From positions 1 to 55,865 of the forward strand of contig JACNJN010000092.1 in assembly GCA_014382535.1 (NCBI GenBank): a stretch of DNA of 55,865 nt, in the 5' to 3' direction. How positions within the stretch are numbered: the first letter of the stretch is position 1; each line of letters starts with the position of its first letter. The DNA comes from Candidatus Desulfolinea nitratireducens. GTDB taxonomy: Bacteria > Chloroflexota > Anaerolineae > Anaerolineales > Villigracilaceae. The notes under the pieces are model-generated. The model was not told where the DNA came from. It was given only the letters and a program-made list of their open reading frames with translations, and ran no database searches. Of this stretch, positions 32,303 through 40,334 are shown one piece after another. The position numbers were made by a program, and so were the translations under genes.

Positions 32303-32662
32303 ATGAGTGAGAAAAGAAACGAAAATCGCAAAGATTTTCCTTATTATATGCAGTTGACTGATGCAACCACAAGTCAGCTTGTTGGGCATTTGGCAGATAT
32401 TAGTACTGGTGGGTTTTTGTTGGATAGTGACAAACAAATCCCAGTTGGCCAAGAATGTAATTTTAATCTGGCATTAACAGAAGATGTCACCGACAAGCCT
32501 TTTATAACATTTTTGGCACGCAGTAAATGGTGTAGGACTGATCCAACTGATCCCCTGGTTTATAATGTTGGTTTCCATGTTCTTGAGATGGAACCCGAAG
32601 ATCTTGAAATTTTCAACATAGTAGTAAATTTATATGGAACGAATAAACCAATAGACAAGTAG
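32303..32662 (+). CDS. PilZ-domain protein (copy 2)
   Basis: The product is 119 residues. 'KRNENRKDFPYYMQLTD' and 'DISTGGFLLDSDKQIP' supply the c-di-GMP motif; 'ARSKWCRTDPTDPLVYNVGFHVLEME' parallels copy 1. It lacks the basic tail. It is a tandem duplicate of the preceding gene with its own promoter and terminator. Confidence 0.9.
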   Translation: MSEKRNENRKDFPYYMQLTDATTSQLVGHLADISTGGFLLDSDKQIPVGQECNFNLALTEDVTDKPFITFLARSKWCRTDPTDPLVYNVGFHVLEMEPEDLEIFNIVVNLYGTNKPIDK

Positions 32663-32697
32663 ACCACCACCCCACGAAAGCAATAGAGATTGATGAG

Positions 32698-32731
32698 AAT
32701 ATGCCCCCCATTTGGGGGCATATTATTTTTT
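32698..32731 (+). terminator. Intrinsic terminator after PilZ copy 2
   Basis: AATATGCCCCC (32698-32708) pairs with GGGGGCATATT (32714-32724) around a 5-nt loop and is followed by ATTTTTT. Confidence 0.85.
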
Positions 32732-32736
32732 GTTTA

Positions 32737-33061
32737 TTAAAAAACAACCCCGTATATTAGGATAACGGGTAAGAATGTAAATGTGGACCAGATGACCATC
32801 TTCCAATTTTCTGATCGCTGATAAGTTTTCCGGGAGATCACCTCTGCAACAATTACAAAGAGCGGATATAGCCAGAGGAACCTTTTAAAAAGAATATCGA
32901 AGAAAGAAAACCTGGCATCAACGGCGATAAATGACATTACTGCCAGACCAAACCACAGTAATAATGGCCCTACTGAAAATCATTGCGATATAAAATACCA
33001 AGTCAATATTGTTTTGAACAAACAAGATTATTTTAGAAGTTTCGTATTTCCTTGATCGCAT
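32737..33061 (-). pseudogene. Frameshifted small membrane protein gene
   Basis: Two overlapping minus-strand frames join into one plausible protein. Frame A from ATG 33061 reads MRSRKYETSKIILFVQNN then IDLVFYIAMIFS. Frame B, shifted by +1 near 32970, continues VGPLLLWFGLAVMSFIAVD and ends IYGVVF at 32737. The span is 325 bp, one base more than a whole number of codons, so a single extra base breaks it. The joined product would be about 107 residues with three membrane helices. It may be a pseudogene, a sequencing error or an unusual frameshift. The family is unknown. Confidence 0.5.
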
Positions 33062-33117
33062 TTCCAAAAAATACTAAGGATGTTGTCAATTGATAAAAAC
33101 AGACATACAATTGGATT

Positions 33118-33783
33118 ATGACTAAATATATTCTTCGATCTCTCATTCGCTTTTTTGTCACTCTGGTTGCTCAAGTTAAAGTTGTTAATAAAGAAAAGCT
33201 CCCAAAATCAGGGAGCTACGCCTTTGCAACTAACCATCTTGGTTTCATCGATGCCACCTTGGCCTATTATATTCTCAATCGCTGGGATTTCTTCATTCCG
33301 ATCGCTGAAAAATGGGGGGAGTATACGTTTTTACGCTGGCTGGGGAAGCATCTGAACATTATCTTCATCGATCGATTCAACTCGGACATCCACGCGTTGA
33401 GGCAAATTTTGCGCCGCATGGCTGAGGGGCAGGTTCTCGTGATCGCACCTGAGGGGACACGCAGCCGCAACGAAAAAATGGTGGAAGCAAAACCCGGTGT
33501 CAGTTACCTGGCGTCAAAAGCAAAATTCCCGATCATTCCGGTCGCATTGGCAGGGACAGAAGATCGGATTTTATTTGGAAACCTGAAACGGCTAAAACGC
33601 ACAAAGGTTACCGTTACCATTGGAGAGGCGTTTACCTTGCCCCCACTGCCAAAAGAAAATCGCGATGAAGTGTTAAAAGAATATACAGATGAGATTATGT
33701 GTCGGATCGCTGCCATGCTGCCAGAGAAAAACAGAGGATTTTATGCGGAACATGCGAGGCTGGCCGAGATATTGGCTAATTAA
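33118..33783 (+). CDS. plsC: 1-acyl-sn-glycerol-3-phosphate acyltransferase (PlsC-like)
   Basis: The product is 221 residues. The acyltransferase motif I 'NHLGFIDATLA' keeps H-x4-D, and motif III is 'APEGTRSRN'. 'FPIIPVALAG' is motif IV. It transfers an acyl chain to lysophosphatidic acid or a similar acceptor at the inner membrane. Its divergent neighbour is the broken membrane gene. Confidence 0.9.
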   Translation: MTKYILRSLIRFFVTLVAQVKVVNKEKLPKSGSYAFATNHLGFIDATLAYYILNRWDFFIPIAEKWGEYTFLRWLGKHLNIIFIDRFNSDIHALRQILRRMAEGQVLVIAPEGTRSRNEKMVEAKPGVSYLASKAKFPIIPVALAGTEDRILFGNLKRLKRTKVTVTIGEAFTLPPLPKENRDEVLKEYTDEIMCRIAAMLPEKNRGFYAEHARLAEILAN

Positions 33784-33866
33784 AAGCAAGCAGGGCATAA
33801 AGTCAACAAACTATTATGCATTTCTTTGAATTTTAATCCTATGTACGAGAGGGTTTCGCAAACTTC

Positions 33867-34139
33867 TCACCCAAATGCAAATAGTAAATTCCCACACCCA
33901 AATGAGGAAATAATCCCTCCAACTTCATGGCTGATGAGAATTACTTTTTTGAAATTATGTAATCTATTTGAAATTTCCACCTATTTCACTACAGAATTAA
34001 AATCAAATACACTCCCCGCTAATGTGACACGGTCGTAATTATTATATCCAAAATGCTTCGCCAGCCAATGATCCAAATATTTTTGAAACCGGTAATCAAT
34101 GCAATGCACAACAACCGCATCTGTAACTAGTTTTGACAA
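33867..34139 (-). pseudogene. Relic of a beta-carbonic-anhydrase-like gene
   Basis: One minus-strand frame downstream of the hydantoinase reads 'DAVVVHCIDYRFQKYLD', 'NNYDRVTLAGSVFDF', an in-frame TAG (33981-33983), then 'EISNRLHNFKKVILISHEVGG' and a stop at 33867. The order of HCxDxRF, D-R-V-xLAG and ISxxLH...HE matches beta-carbonic-anhydrase-like proteins. The zinc cysteine expected after HE (HEDCGAYG) is lost, the C-terminal half is missing and no ATG remains (TTG or the preceding codons only). It is a decayed gene, easily missed because of the stop. Confidence 0.65.
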
Positions 34140-34155
34140 TTTTAATCCCTAGATC

Positions 34156-35574
34156 TTATAAAACTTGAGCATCCGGCATTCTCTTCACGAACTGGCCCCC
34201 ACCCGGCTTGCCCAGCCATTCGTCACCATCCACGATCAATTGACCGCGTAAAAATACTTTCTCCGGGTAGCCGACCAAATCCCAGCCTTCGAAAAGGTTA
34301 TAATCGGTGCGCTGGTGCGACATCGCCACACCATAATTAACCTTTCGATCAGGATCCCAGATCACAATATCCGCATCCGAACCGGGTAGTATTGTCCCTT
34401 TACGAGGATACATCCCAAATATCTTGGCGGGATTTGTACAATTCAATGCAACAAATTGATTGGCCGTAATTCTCCCCTTAACCACTCCCTCAGTCCACAT
34501 CACCGGCATCCGGTCCCCCACACCCGGCAAACCGTTTGGTATCTTCGTAAAATCATCCACGCCCAGTTCCTTGCCCGGAATCGCAATTTCCTGACCTTCG
34601 TAGATTATTGGCTGCGTTCCATCGTAGAAAACGGGACAATGATCGGTTCCAATTGTCTGCATGGCTCCATCTGCAACTGCCTGCCAGAGCCGGGCATTAT
34701 CCGCTTTTGTACGCATTGGTGGAGAGCAAACCCACTTCGCCCCATCTGGTCGGCGCATATCGTCAATGGTGAAAAAGAGATATTGCGGGCAAGTCTCTCC
34801 CATGATCCTGATATCCCGCTCTCGGGAATATTCGAGCATATCCACGCCAATAGCCGTATTCATATGGACGATATAAAGCGACGCCTCCGCTGCCTGGGCC
34901 ATCCCTGCTACCCTTAAAATGGCTTCTCCTGCACCCCAGCTTGGCCTCGTTAAAGCGTGCCATTCCGTAGAGGTATGCCCCGCCTCCAGCGCATCTGCAA
35001 CCAATTTTTCGATCACATCCCCATTCTCTGCATGGAGCAAGGTTAACATCCCAAACTCGGCCGCAGTTTGTAAGAGGGTGAAAATGCTACCATCGTCAAT
35101 GCGTAAAACACCATTATAGGCAGTAAAGATTTTTAACGTAGTGATGCCCTCGTCCAGCAGCTCAGGAAGTTGTTTCCCCACGTCCTCATTGAAACGGACC
35201 ATATTCATGTGGAAGGAATAATCGATTGCAGCTTTATGATCTGCTTTGGCATGCCAGGCATCCACACATTGCCTGAGGGAGTCAAAGTCCTGGTTGACAA
35301 AGTCGATCACAGTGGTCGTACCGCCATAAGCAGCAGCCTTGTGGCCTGTGTAGTGGTCATCGGAAGAAACCGTCCCGAACATGGGGAGATCAAAATGTGT
35401 GTGCGGATCCACGCCTCCAGGGAGGAGCAATTTCCCGGTCGCGTCAATCCGCTCTGCATTCGGAGCATGGAGATTATTTCCAATCGCCACGATCTTTTCT
35501 CCCTCGATCAATATATCCGCCTGAAAAGTATCTGAAGCGGTAATCAGGGTTCCGTTTTGGATCAATAAAGACAT
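34156..35574 (-). CDS. hydA: D-hydantoinase / dihydropyrimidinase
   Basis: The product is a 472-residue binuclear-zinc amidohydrolase that opens cyclic ureides such as dihydropyrimidines and hydantoins. The metal ligands include HxH in 'GGVDPHTHFDLP', the carboxylated Lys in 'TTLKIFTAYNGVL', His in 'LLHAENGD' and 'IVHMNTA', and Asp in 'TIGTDHCP'. The start overlaps the stop of the DUF2270 gene by one base (TAATG), so the two are translationally coupled. Confidence 0.94.
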   Translation of the reverse strand: MSLLIQNGTLITASDTFQADILIEGEKIVAIGNNLHAPNAERIDATGKLLLPGGVDPHTHFDLPMFGTVSSDDHYTGHKAAAYGGTTTVIDFVNQDFDSLRQCVDAWHAKADHKAAIDYSFHMNMVRFNEDVGKQLPELLDEGITTLKIFTAYNGVLRIDDGSIFTLLQTAAEFGMLTLLHAENGDVIEKLVADALEAGHTSTEWHALTRPSWGAGEAILRVAGMAQAAEASLYIVHMNTAIGVDMLEYSRERDIRIMGETCPQYLFFTIDDMRRPDGAKWVCSPPMRTKADNARLWQAVADGAMQTIGTDHCPVFYDGTQPIIYEGQEIAIPGKELGVDDFTKIPNGLPGVGDRMPVMWTEGVVKGRITANQFVALNCTNPAKIFGMYPRKGTILPGSDADIVIWDPDRKVNYGVAMSHQRTDYNLFEGWDLVGYPEKVFLRGQLIVDGDEWLGKPGGGQFVKRMPDAQVL

Positions 35575-36611
35575 TATTCATCCTCCAATGGCATAAATCC
35601 ACTACCAAAAACACTCTTGGCTGGGATAACAACAACAAAAGCTTGTGGGGCAACATCTGCAACCAACGCCTTCAACTGTGGAACTTCCGTGATTGTTAGA
35701 GCAACCATTAGCACCGCACGTTTCTCGTGAGTAAATGCACCTCTTCCAGAAATCTCTGTTGCGCCCCGATGCATATCTTCCATTATCCGTTCGCTAACTT
35801 CGTCTGGTTTACCTGTAATGATGAGGGTTAGGAGCTGTTGGCGGCGGCGCGGATTTTTGAACCAGGCCCTACCTTTGCTTTTGCTAAATGATTTTTCAAG
35901 ATCAAATTCCCCAAAACCATATCGAACATGCACTTCTCCTGAGGCGCGCCTTAATCCAACTGTCAAAAAGGTCAGTAAAAACATTAGAACATAAAAAATT
36001 GAGACAATTAAAATAATCAGTTGTCCATTTAATCCGCCAGCCCCTGCGTTCTGGAAAATTTCGGCCACTGAATGAATAGGTTTAGGAAATAAACTCAGTT
36101 TGGCAAGCCAGGCGGTACCAACGATGAGGTAAATCCAGAGATAATTGCGGCGGAGTCTACGTCCCAGCGCTTCCAGCTCAGAAATTGGAAATACAGGGTG
36201 GAGCAGACTCTCAGCCATGCCTTCAGCCCAATCAGAGGAGGGCTTGAATGGTGGCACCAGCATGGCAGCAAAAAAATCTGTCTCCATCATGCGTACGCGA
36301 GAAGACCAGAGCTCATAATATCGATAACGACGCGCTTCAATAATCAAGAAGACCGTAACAAGTAAAAGGTTCATCAGAACCACAATATGGCTGATGCTTT
36401 GTGTAAATGCCAATGATATGACTGCACCTGTAGAAATGACCGCCCAATTCGTAGTTGCATCCAGCCGCTGCCGCCAAACATTTGTCCGATTTACCTCGGC
36501 ACGAAAAAGATGCACCATCGCTGTATTGAATTCTCCGGCATGGAGCTCGTATCCGCGATAGGTCCAGACAGGTTCATGAGAATGATCAGGAGTATTATTT
36601 TCTTCTTTCAT
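35574..36611 (-). CDS. DUF2270-DUF2179 fusion membrane protein
   Basis: The product is 345 residues. The N-terminal part (about 25-235) is DUF2270, with 'FRAEVNRTNVWRQRLDATTNWAVISTGAVIS' (in part) and four membrane helices. The C-terminal 90 residues ('HRGATEISGRGAFTHEKRAVL', 'ALVADVAPQAFVVVIPAKSVFGSGF') resemble DUF2179, the cytoplasmic tail of YitT-type proteins. The fusion suggests a ligand-responsive membrane protein. It is coupled to the hydantoinase gene. Confidence 0.8.
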   Translation of the reverse strand: MKEENNTPDHSHEPVWTYRGYELHAGEFNTAMVHLFRAEVNRTNVWRQRLDATTNWAVISTGAVISLAFTQSISHIVVLMNLLLVTVFLIIEARRYRYYELWSSRVRMMETDFFAAMLVPPFKPSSDWAEGMAESLLHPVFPISELEALGRRLRRNYLWIYLIVGTAWLAKLSLFPKPIHSVAEIFQNAGAGGLNGQLIILIVSIFYVLMFLLTFLTVGLRRASGEVHVRYGFGEFDLEKSFSKSKGRAWFKNPRRRQQLLTLIITGKPDEVSERIMEDMHRGATEISGRGAFTHEKRAVLMVALTITEVPQLKALVADVAPQAFVVVIPAKSVFGSGFMPLEDE

Positions 36612-36643
36612 GAGCTCTTTTCTCCGGCTAAACCCTGTAGATA

Positions 36644-37201
36644 TTATTCATCATCAGACTCTTCAAATTTATTAATTCCTAATAAAGCCATCAAAACAGT
36701 TGGATCAAGTTCCACATCCGGGAGATCCGTTTTGTATAATTGCTCACTTTCAGCCCGCTCCCGGAGGGATTTCCATAGCAGTTTTCGCTCATCATTTTTT
36801 ACAACCAGATCATTCAAGGTTTCGGCGTTCAAGAGGTATTCACCGGTTGTATAAAGAAAAGTTAATCGTTTCCACTTTTTCGCCATAACCGAATTGGGCA
36901 GTTTCTCTAAAGCACCCAGCTGAATTTTGAAATATTCTTCCTGGGCGCGGGGGTGATCTGCTTCATCTCGGAGAATTTCTGCGCGGGTGGCGAGTTCATG
37001 TCCATACACAGGGGCAATAAATTCAATTTTTCCACCACGAGAACCAAAAGCCGAGGGTTGATAAAAGGCCAGGTAATCTACAGATACAACCTTGGGCGCA
37101 GTCCTAAAGGGGATCCGATACCAGCCTAAAAGGCGGGCGAGTTCCATATCACGAGGAGATGGCATTACACAGACGAGGATTAAATCCGTAGGAGAGAGCA
37201 T
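36644..37201 (-). CDS. Protein of unknown function with 'SPRDxELARLLGWYRIP' N-terminus
   Basis: The product is 185 residues, soluble, with no membrane segment. The N-terminus has a strand 'LILVCVMPSPRDMELARLLGWYRIP' followed by 'VDYLAFYQPSAFGSRGGKIEFIAPV', and the C-terminus is charged and ends in an acidic tail. The pattern of an initial strand with conserved RD, GWYRIP and FYQ is distinctive, but I cannot attach a function. It is first in the putative operon with the DUF2270 fusion and hydantoinase (32-nt gap). Confidence 0.65.
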   Translation of the reverse strand: MLSPTDLILVCVMPSPRDMELARLLGWYRIPFRTAPKVVSVDYLAFYQPSAFGSRGGKIEFIAPVYGHELATRAEILRDEADHPRAQEEYFKIQLGALEKLPNSVMAKKWKRLTFLYTTGEYLLNAETLNDLVVKNDERKLLWKSLRERAESEQLYKTDLPDVELDPTVLMALLGINKFEESDDE

Positions 37202-37222
37202 TGTCTTATTCTATCGTATTTA

Positions 37223-37261
37223 AAGAAAAAACTTCCGAAATTTTATAAACTCCGGAAGTTT
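37223..37261 (-). terminator. Intrinsic terminator after the PLP enzyme gene
   Basis: AAACTTCCG and CGGAAGTTT (37253-37261 with 37229-37237 on the minus strand) form a 9-bp stem around a 15-nt loop, followed on the minus strand by TTTTTC. It lies just after the stop at 37275. Confidence 0.75.
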
Positions 37262-37274
37262 CGTTGGTCAGAAC

Positions 37275-38741
37275 TTAGAGCAAGCCAACATCTTTGTTAA
37301 ATTCTTCGACAAGGGCGTCGATTTCATCAGCTTGTTCCTGGATACCCGTGAAATAATCTTTGCCGTACCACTGATCCTGAATTTCATCGTAGGTTTTACC
37401 CTGCTGTTCAACCCAGGTGAAATACTTGAGCTGGTGGATGCGGCGGCGATCTGTGTAGCGCAATTCCTCGAGGTTGTCAGTGCTTTGTCCGTGCAACCAG
37501 CGGGCAAAATCGGCGGCGGCATTGGCCTCAGTATATTCACCAAATTCGTCATGCATCTCTTCCAGACGAGATTGGTAAAGTTCCATCGAGTCGGTCAGGA
37601 CGGTGAGCATTATATCGTTCTCGCCCATTTCGTAATATTTCGCTGCCTTGATCGCAGAAAGAACATTTGAGATACCAGAGAAACCCAGCAAGTCAAGCTG
37701 GGAAATTATTTCTGAGGAAACACCCTGCTTGGCAAGATATTTTTGGCCTTCTTTTTCGTTAAAGAGGCGGCTGATATTTACGACAGCATTGTCGTCGATT
37801 GCAACAATCATATCTGTATTCTTCGAGTTGTGAATCCATGGGACGTGTTTATCTCCAATACCTTCAATGCGATGTGAACCGTAGCCATTTTCGAGCAGGG
37901 TCGGGCATTGGAGGGCTTCACTGGCAACGATGACGCTTTCGGGGAAGAGTTGTTTCAGATAATCGCCACTGGCAATAGTTCCTGCAGAACCTGTGGCAGA
38001 TGCCATGCCACGATAGGTGTCGTTCGGTCCCATCACATCCTTGAGAATTTCTTCCATTGCATGACCAGTTACTTCATAATGCCAGAGATAATTGCCAAAC
38101 TCATCAAATTGATTAAAGATCATCAGATCTTCGCCGGAGTTGCGCAATTCCCAGCATTTGTCGAAAATCTCTTTGACGTTCGACTCGCTACCGGGGGTCT
38201 TGATCGTCTCACCGGCAACATTTTCCAGCCATTCAAAGCGTTCCTTAGACATTTCTTCGGGCAAAATAGCGATAGATTCGCAAGCCATCAGGGCTGAATC
38301 ATAGGCACCACCCCGGCAGTAATTACCGGTGGATGGCCATACGGCTTTCTGGGTGGTCGGATCAAACTGACCGGTGACCAGGCGGGGAACCAAACATCCA
38401 TAAGCCGCCCCAACTTTATGGGCTCCAGTCGGGAACCATTTGCCGATCAAAACGACGATGCGTGCATCTACGCCGGTCAACTCACTGGGCAATTCAAGAT
38501 AATTGACACCACCGAACTGTCCGCCACTTGCTACAGGCTCATTATGCCAATTGATTCGAAACATGTTCAAAGGATTAATATCCCATAAACCAACGCCCTT
38601 CAATTCTTCTTTGATCTTATCGGGAATCAATGCAGGGTTTTTCATCTGTGCAAAAGTCGGGATAATGATATTGCGCTCTCGCATTCTCTGCACAGCTCGT
38701 TCACGACGGTCTTTCATTACAGTCAAATCAATTTTAGCCAT
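37275..38741 (-). CDS. PLP-dependent fold-type II enzyme (cysteine-synthase-like)
   Basis: The product is 488 residues from the ATG preceded by CAGGAG; an earlier ATG at 38810 is rejected. The Schiff-base Lys lies in 'GKWFPTGAHKVGAAYG', the phosphate-binding Gly/Ser-rich loop in 'MASATGSAGTIASGDYL' and Asn/Ser in 'VWPSTGNYCRGGAYDSA'. It is longer than cysteine synthase by a C-terminal extension of about 100 residues. The reaction is a beta-elimination or replacement type, but the substrate is unknown. A GntR-type palindrome sits at its promoter. Confidence 0.85.
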   Translation of the reverse strand: MAKIDLTVMKDRRERAVQRMRERNIIIPTFAQMKNPALIPDKIKEELKGVGLWDINPLNMFRINWHNEPVASGGQFGGVNYLELPSELTGVDARIVVLIGKWFPTGAHKVGAAYGCLVPRLVTGQFDPTTQKAVWPSTGNYCRGGAYDSALMACESIAILPEEMSKERFEWLENVAGETIKTPGSESNVKEIFDKCWELRNSGEDLMIFNQFDEFGNYLWHYEVTGHAMEEILKDVMGPNDTYRGMASATGSAGTIASGDYLKQLFPESVIVASEALQCPTLLENGYGSHRIEGIGDKHVPWIHNSKNTDMIVAIDDNAVVNISRLFNEKEGQKYLAKQGVSSEIISQLDLLGFSGISNVLSAIKAAKYYEMGENDIMLTVLTDSMELYQSRLEEMHDEFGEYTEANAAADFARWLHGQSTDNLEELRYTDRRRIHQLKYFTWVEQQGKTYDEIQDQWYGKDYFTGIQEQADEIDALVEEFNKDVGLL

Positions 38742-38795
38742 TTGGAATCTCCTGGGAATAAAGGATGGTGGTAAATTAAGCGTGCTTCCCCATCC

Positions 38796-38821
38796 GAAGT
38801 TGTCAGACAACTTCTATTATA
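38796..38821 (-). promoter_or_regulatory. -10 box and GntR-type palindrome before the PLP enzyme
   Basis: A perfect palindrome GAAGTTGTCAGACAACTTC (38796-38814) contains the TTGT-N3-ACAA core used by FadR/GntR repressors. A TATAAT on the minus strand (38816-38821) abuts it, so a bound repressor would cover the transcript start. The matching -35 is poor. No GntR gene is in the window. Confidence 0.65.
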
Positions 38822-38954
38822 AACTAAATTTATTGTCGAGGGTAGGGGGAAAGGAAATTCGTCTGACCTTAATTGGCGTACCGACGTGGATGGAGCCTAT
38901 CAAGTCTGATTTCAGTTTGTTCTCGTGAAATTAATACTTTTGGTGCTTCATTAA

Positions 38955-39821
38955 TTATTTCAAATATTTCTTTACCAGCAAATCAAGTCTCTCCCGTGTT
39001 TCCGAGAGAATCACGCGAGGCTGGGTAATCAGTGCATCAGCGAGGGCATTTCCACAAGTGCATTCCCTTTTTGCTGAATATTCTCGTGCCAAATTCCGAA
39101 CCGCTTCCTGTGCAACTTCGGTATTTTTCATCAAAGTTTTGATGACGATCTCAAGCGTCACTGGGGCCTCGCTTAGATGCCAAACATCATAATCGGTAAC
39201 ATGCGCCATCACGCCATAACATATCTCGGCCTCGCGAGCAAGGAAAGCTTCGGGAGAGGCTGTCATCCCAATAATGGACATCCCCCACGAGCGAAAAGTA
39301 TTCGATTCGGCGCGGGTTGAAAAGCGTGGCCCCTCGATGGTGATGAATGATCCGCCCTTGTGGACGGTTGCTCCCGTATCCCGAACAGTTTTCATGATTT
39401 GAGCGGAAAGATCAGGACAAAATGGATCCGCAACGCTAATATGAGAAACCAGACCATTTTCAAAAAAAGTCCTCTTACGATCGCGAGTCATATCAAAAAG
39501 CTGATCCGGGACTACAATTTCGCCAGGCGCGTAATCTTCACGTAATGAGCCGCATGCGCTAATACTAACAATTTTCTCAACGCCAAGAGATTTTAAAGCA
39601 TATATATTTGCACGGTAGTTGATTTCACTTGGATTAATATGATGGCCAATTCCATGTCTTGCTAAAAATGCGACACGCTGTCCTTCCAGTAGTCCTACAA
39701 TGATAGGCGCACTTGGCTCTCCAAAAGGTGTAGAAATCGTTCGTTCTTCAGTACTTTCAAGACCCTGCATCGAATATAAACCAGAACCACCGATAATTGC
39801 CAATGAAATTGCGTCTGTCAT
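38955..39821 (-). CDS. mtnP: S-methyl-5'-thioadenosine phosphorylase
   Basis: The product is a 288-residue trimeric purine nucleoside phosphorylase-family enzyme that splits methylthioadenosine into adenine and methylthioribose-1-phosphate. 'GGSGLY', 'ARHGIGHHINPSEINYRANIYAL', 'SACGSLREDYAPGEIVVPDQ', 'IEGPRFSTRAES' and 'GMTASPEAFLAREAEICYG' are all conserved. In related enzymes the Asp in 'TDYDVWH' selects 6-amino purines. It belongs to methionine salvage; no further salvage gene is next to it. Confidence 0.95.
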   Translation of the reverse strand: MTDAISLAIIGGSGLYSMQGLESTEERTISTPFGEPSAPIIVGLLEGQRVAFLARHGIGHHINPSEINYRANIYALKSLGVEKIVSISACGSLREDYAPGEIVVPDQLFDMTRDRKRTFFENGLVSHISVADPFCPDLSAQIMKTVRDTGATVHKGGSFITIEGPRFSTRAESNTFRSWGMSIIGMTASPEAFLAREAEICYGVMAHVTDYDVWHLSEAPVTLEIVIKTLMKNTEVAQEAVRNLAREYSAKRECTCGNALADALITQPRVILSETRERLDLLVKKYLK

Positions 39822-39875
39822 AAAATTCTCCGTTTTCGGATTGCCAGATTACCAGAAATAAAGTCTTGACGATGT

Positions 39876-40334
39876 TTACATTTGTAGCGTATTTGGCGAC
39901 AATTCATCTACCGAAAACTGTAGTTTAAGTTGAACTTTGCCACAATAAATCTCATCATTACCAATTACTATGGTGGGAGTCCTTACCTCTTCGCCATTAA
40001 GGGTTGTCCCATTTGTAGACTGTAAATCTTCCAGCCACCATTGTCCATGATGATAATTAAGGCGAGCATGATGCGCGGATACCGTCTCATTTTCAAGATA
40101 GATATCACTATGTGGGTCGCGTCCCAATGTGATTTCTGGGACTCGAAAATGTTTGCTTTGTAATTTTGCTTCATGACTCATAAACGTGATCGTAAGAGGC
40201 GGCGTTTTACGTATGGCTAACAACTCACTTTGCAATTTGAAATTTCGCCATAATAACAAAAACACCCAGCCCATAAAAAAATATAAGCTGAGAGTCATGC
40301 CAATACGCAAAACCAGCAAAATGGGGCCGCTCAT
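39876..40334 (-). CDS. fhaB: FHA-domain membrane protein (FhaB-like)
   Basis: The product is 152 residues. One N-terminal membrane helix (about 5-30) leads to a cytoplasmic FHA domain with 'ITLGRDPHSDIYLENETVSAHHARL' and 'LEDLQSTNGTTLNGEEV'. The GR, S-x-x-H and N residues that bind phosphothreonine are present. The start directly abuts the stop of the fhaA gene (TAAATG). In Actinobacteria and Chloroflexi this pair usually precedes rodA, pbpA and pknB. Confidence 0.9.
   Translation of the reverse strand: MSGPILLVLRIGMTLSLYFFMGWVFLLLWRNFKLQSELLAIRKTPPLTITFMSHEAKLQSKHFRVPEITLGRDPHSDIYLENETVSAHHARLNYHHGQWWLEDLQSTNGTTLNGEEVRTPTIVIGNDEIYCGKVQLKLQFSVDELSPNTLQM

Noticed and set aside
33826-34038. 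70-residue plus-strand open frame in the gap after plsC
   Set aside because: No ribosome site or protein-like features. The minus strand shows carbonic-anhydrase-like relic sequence over the same bases.
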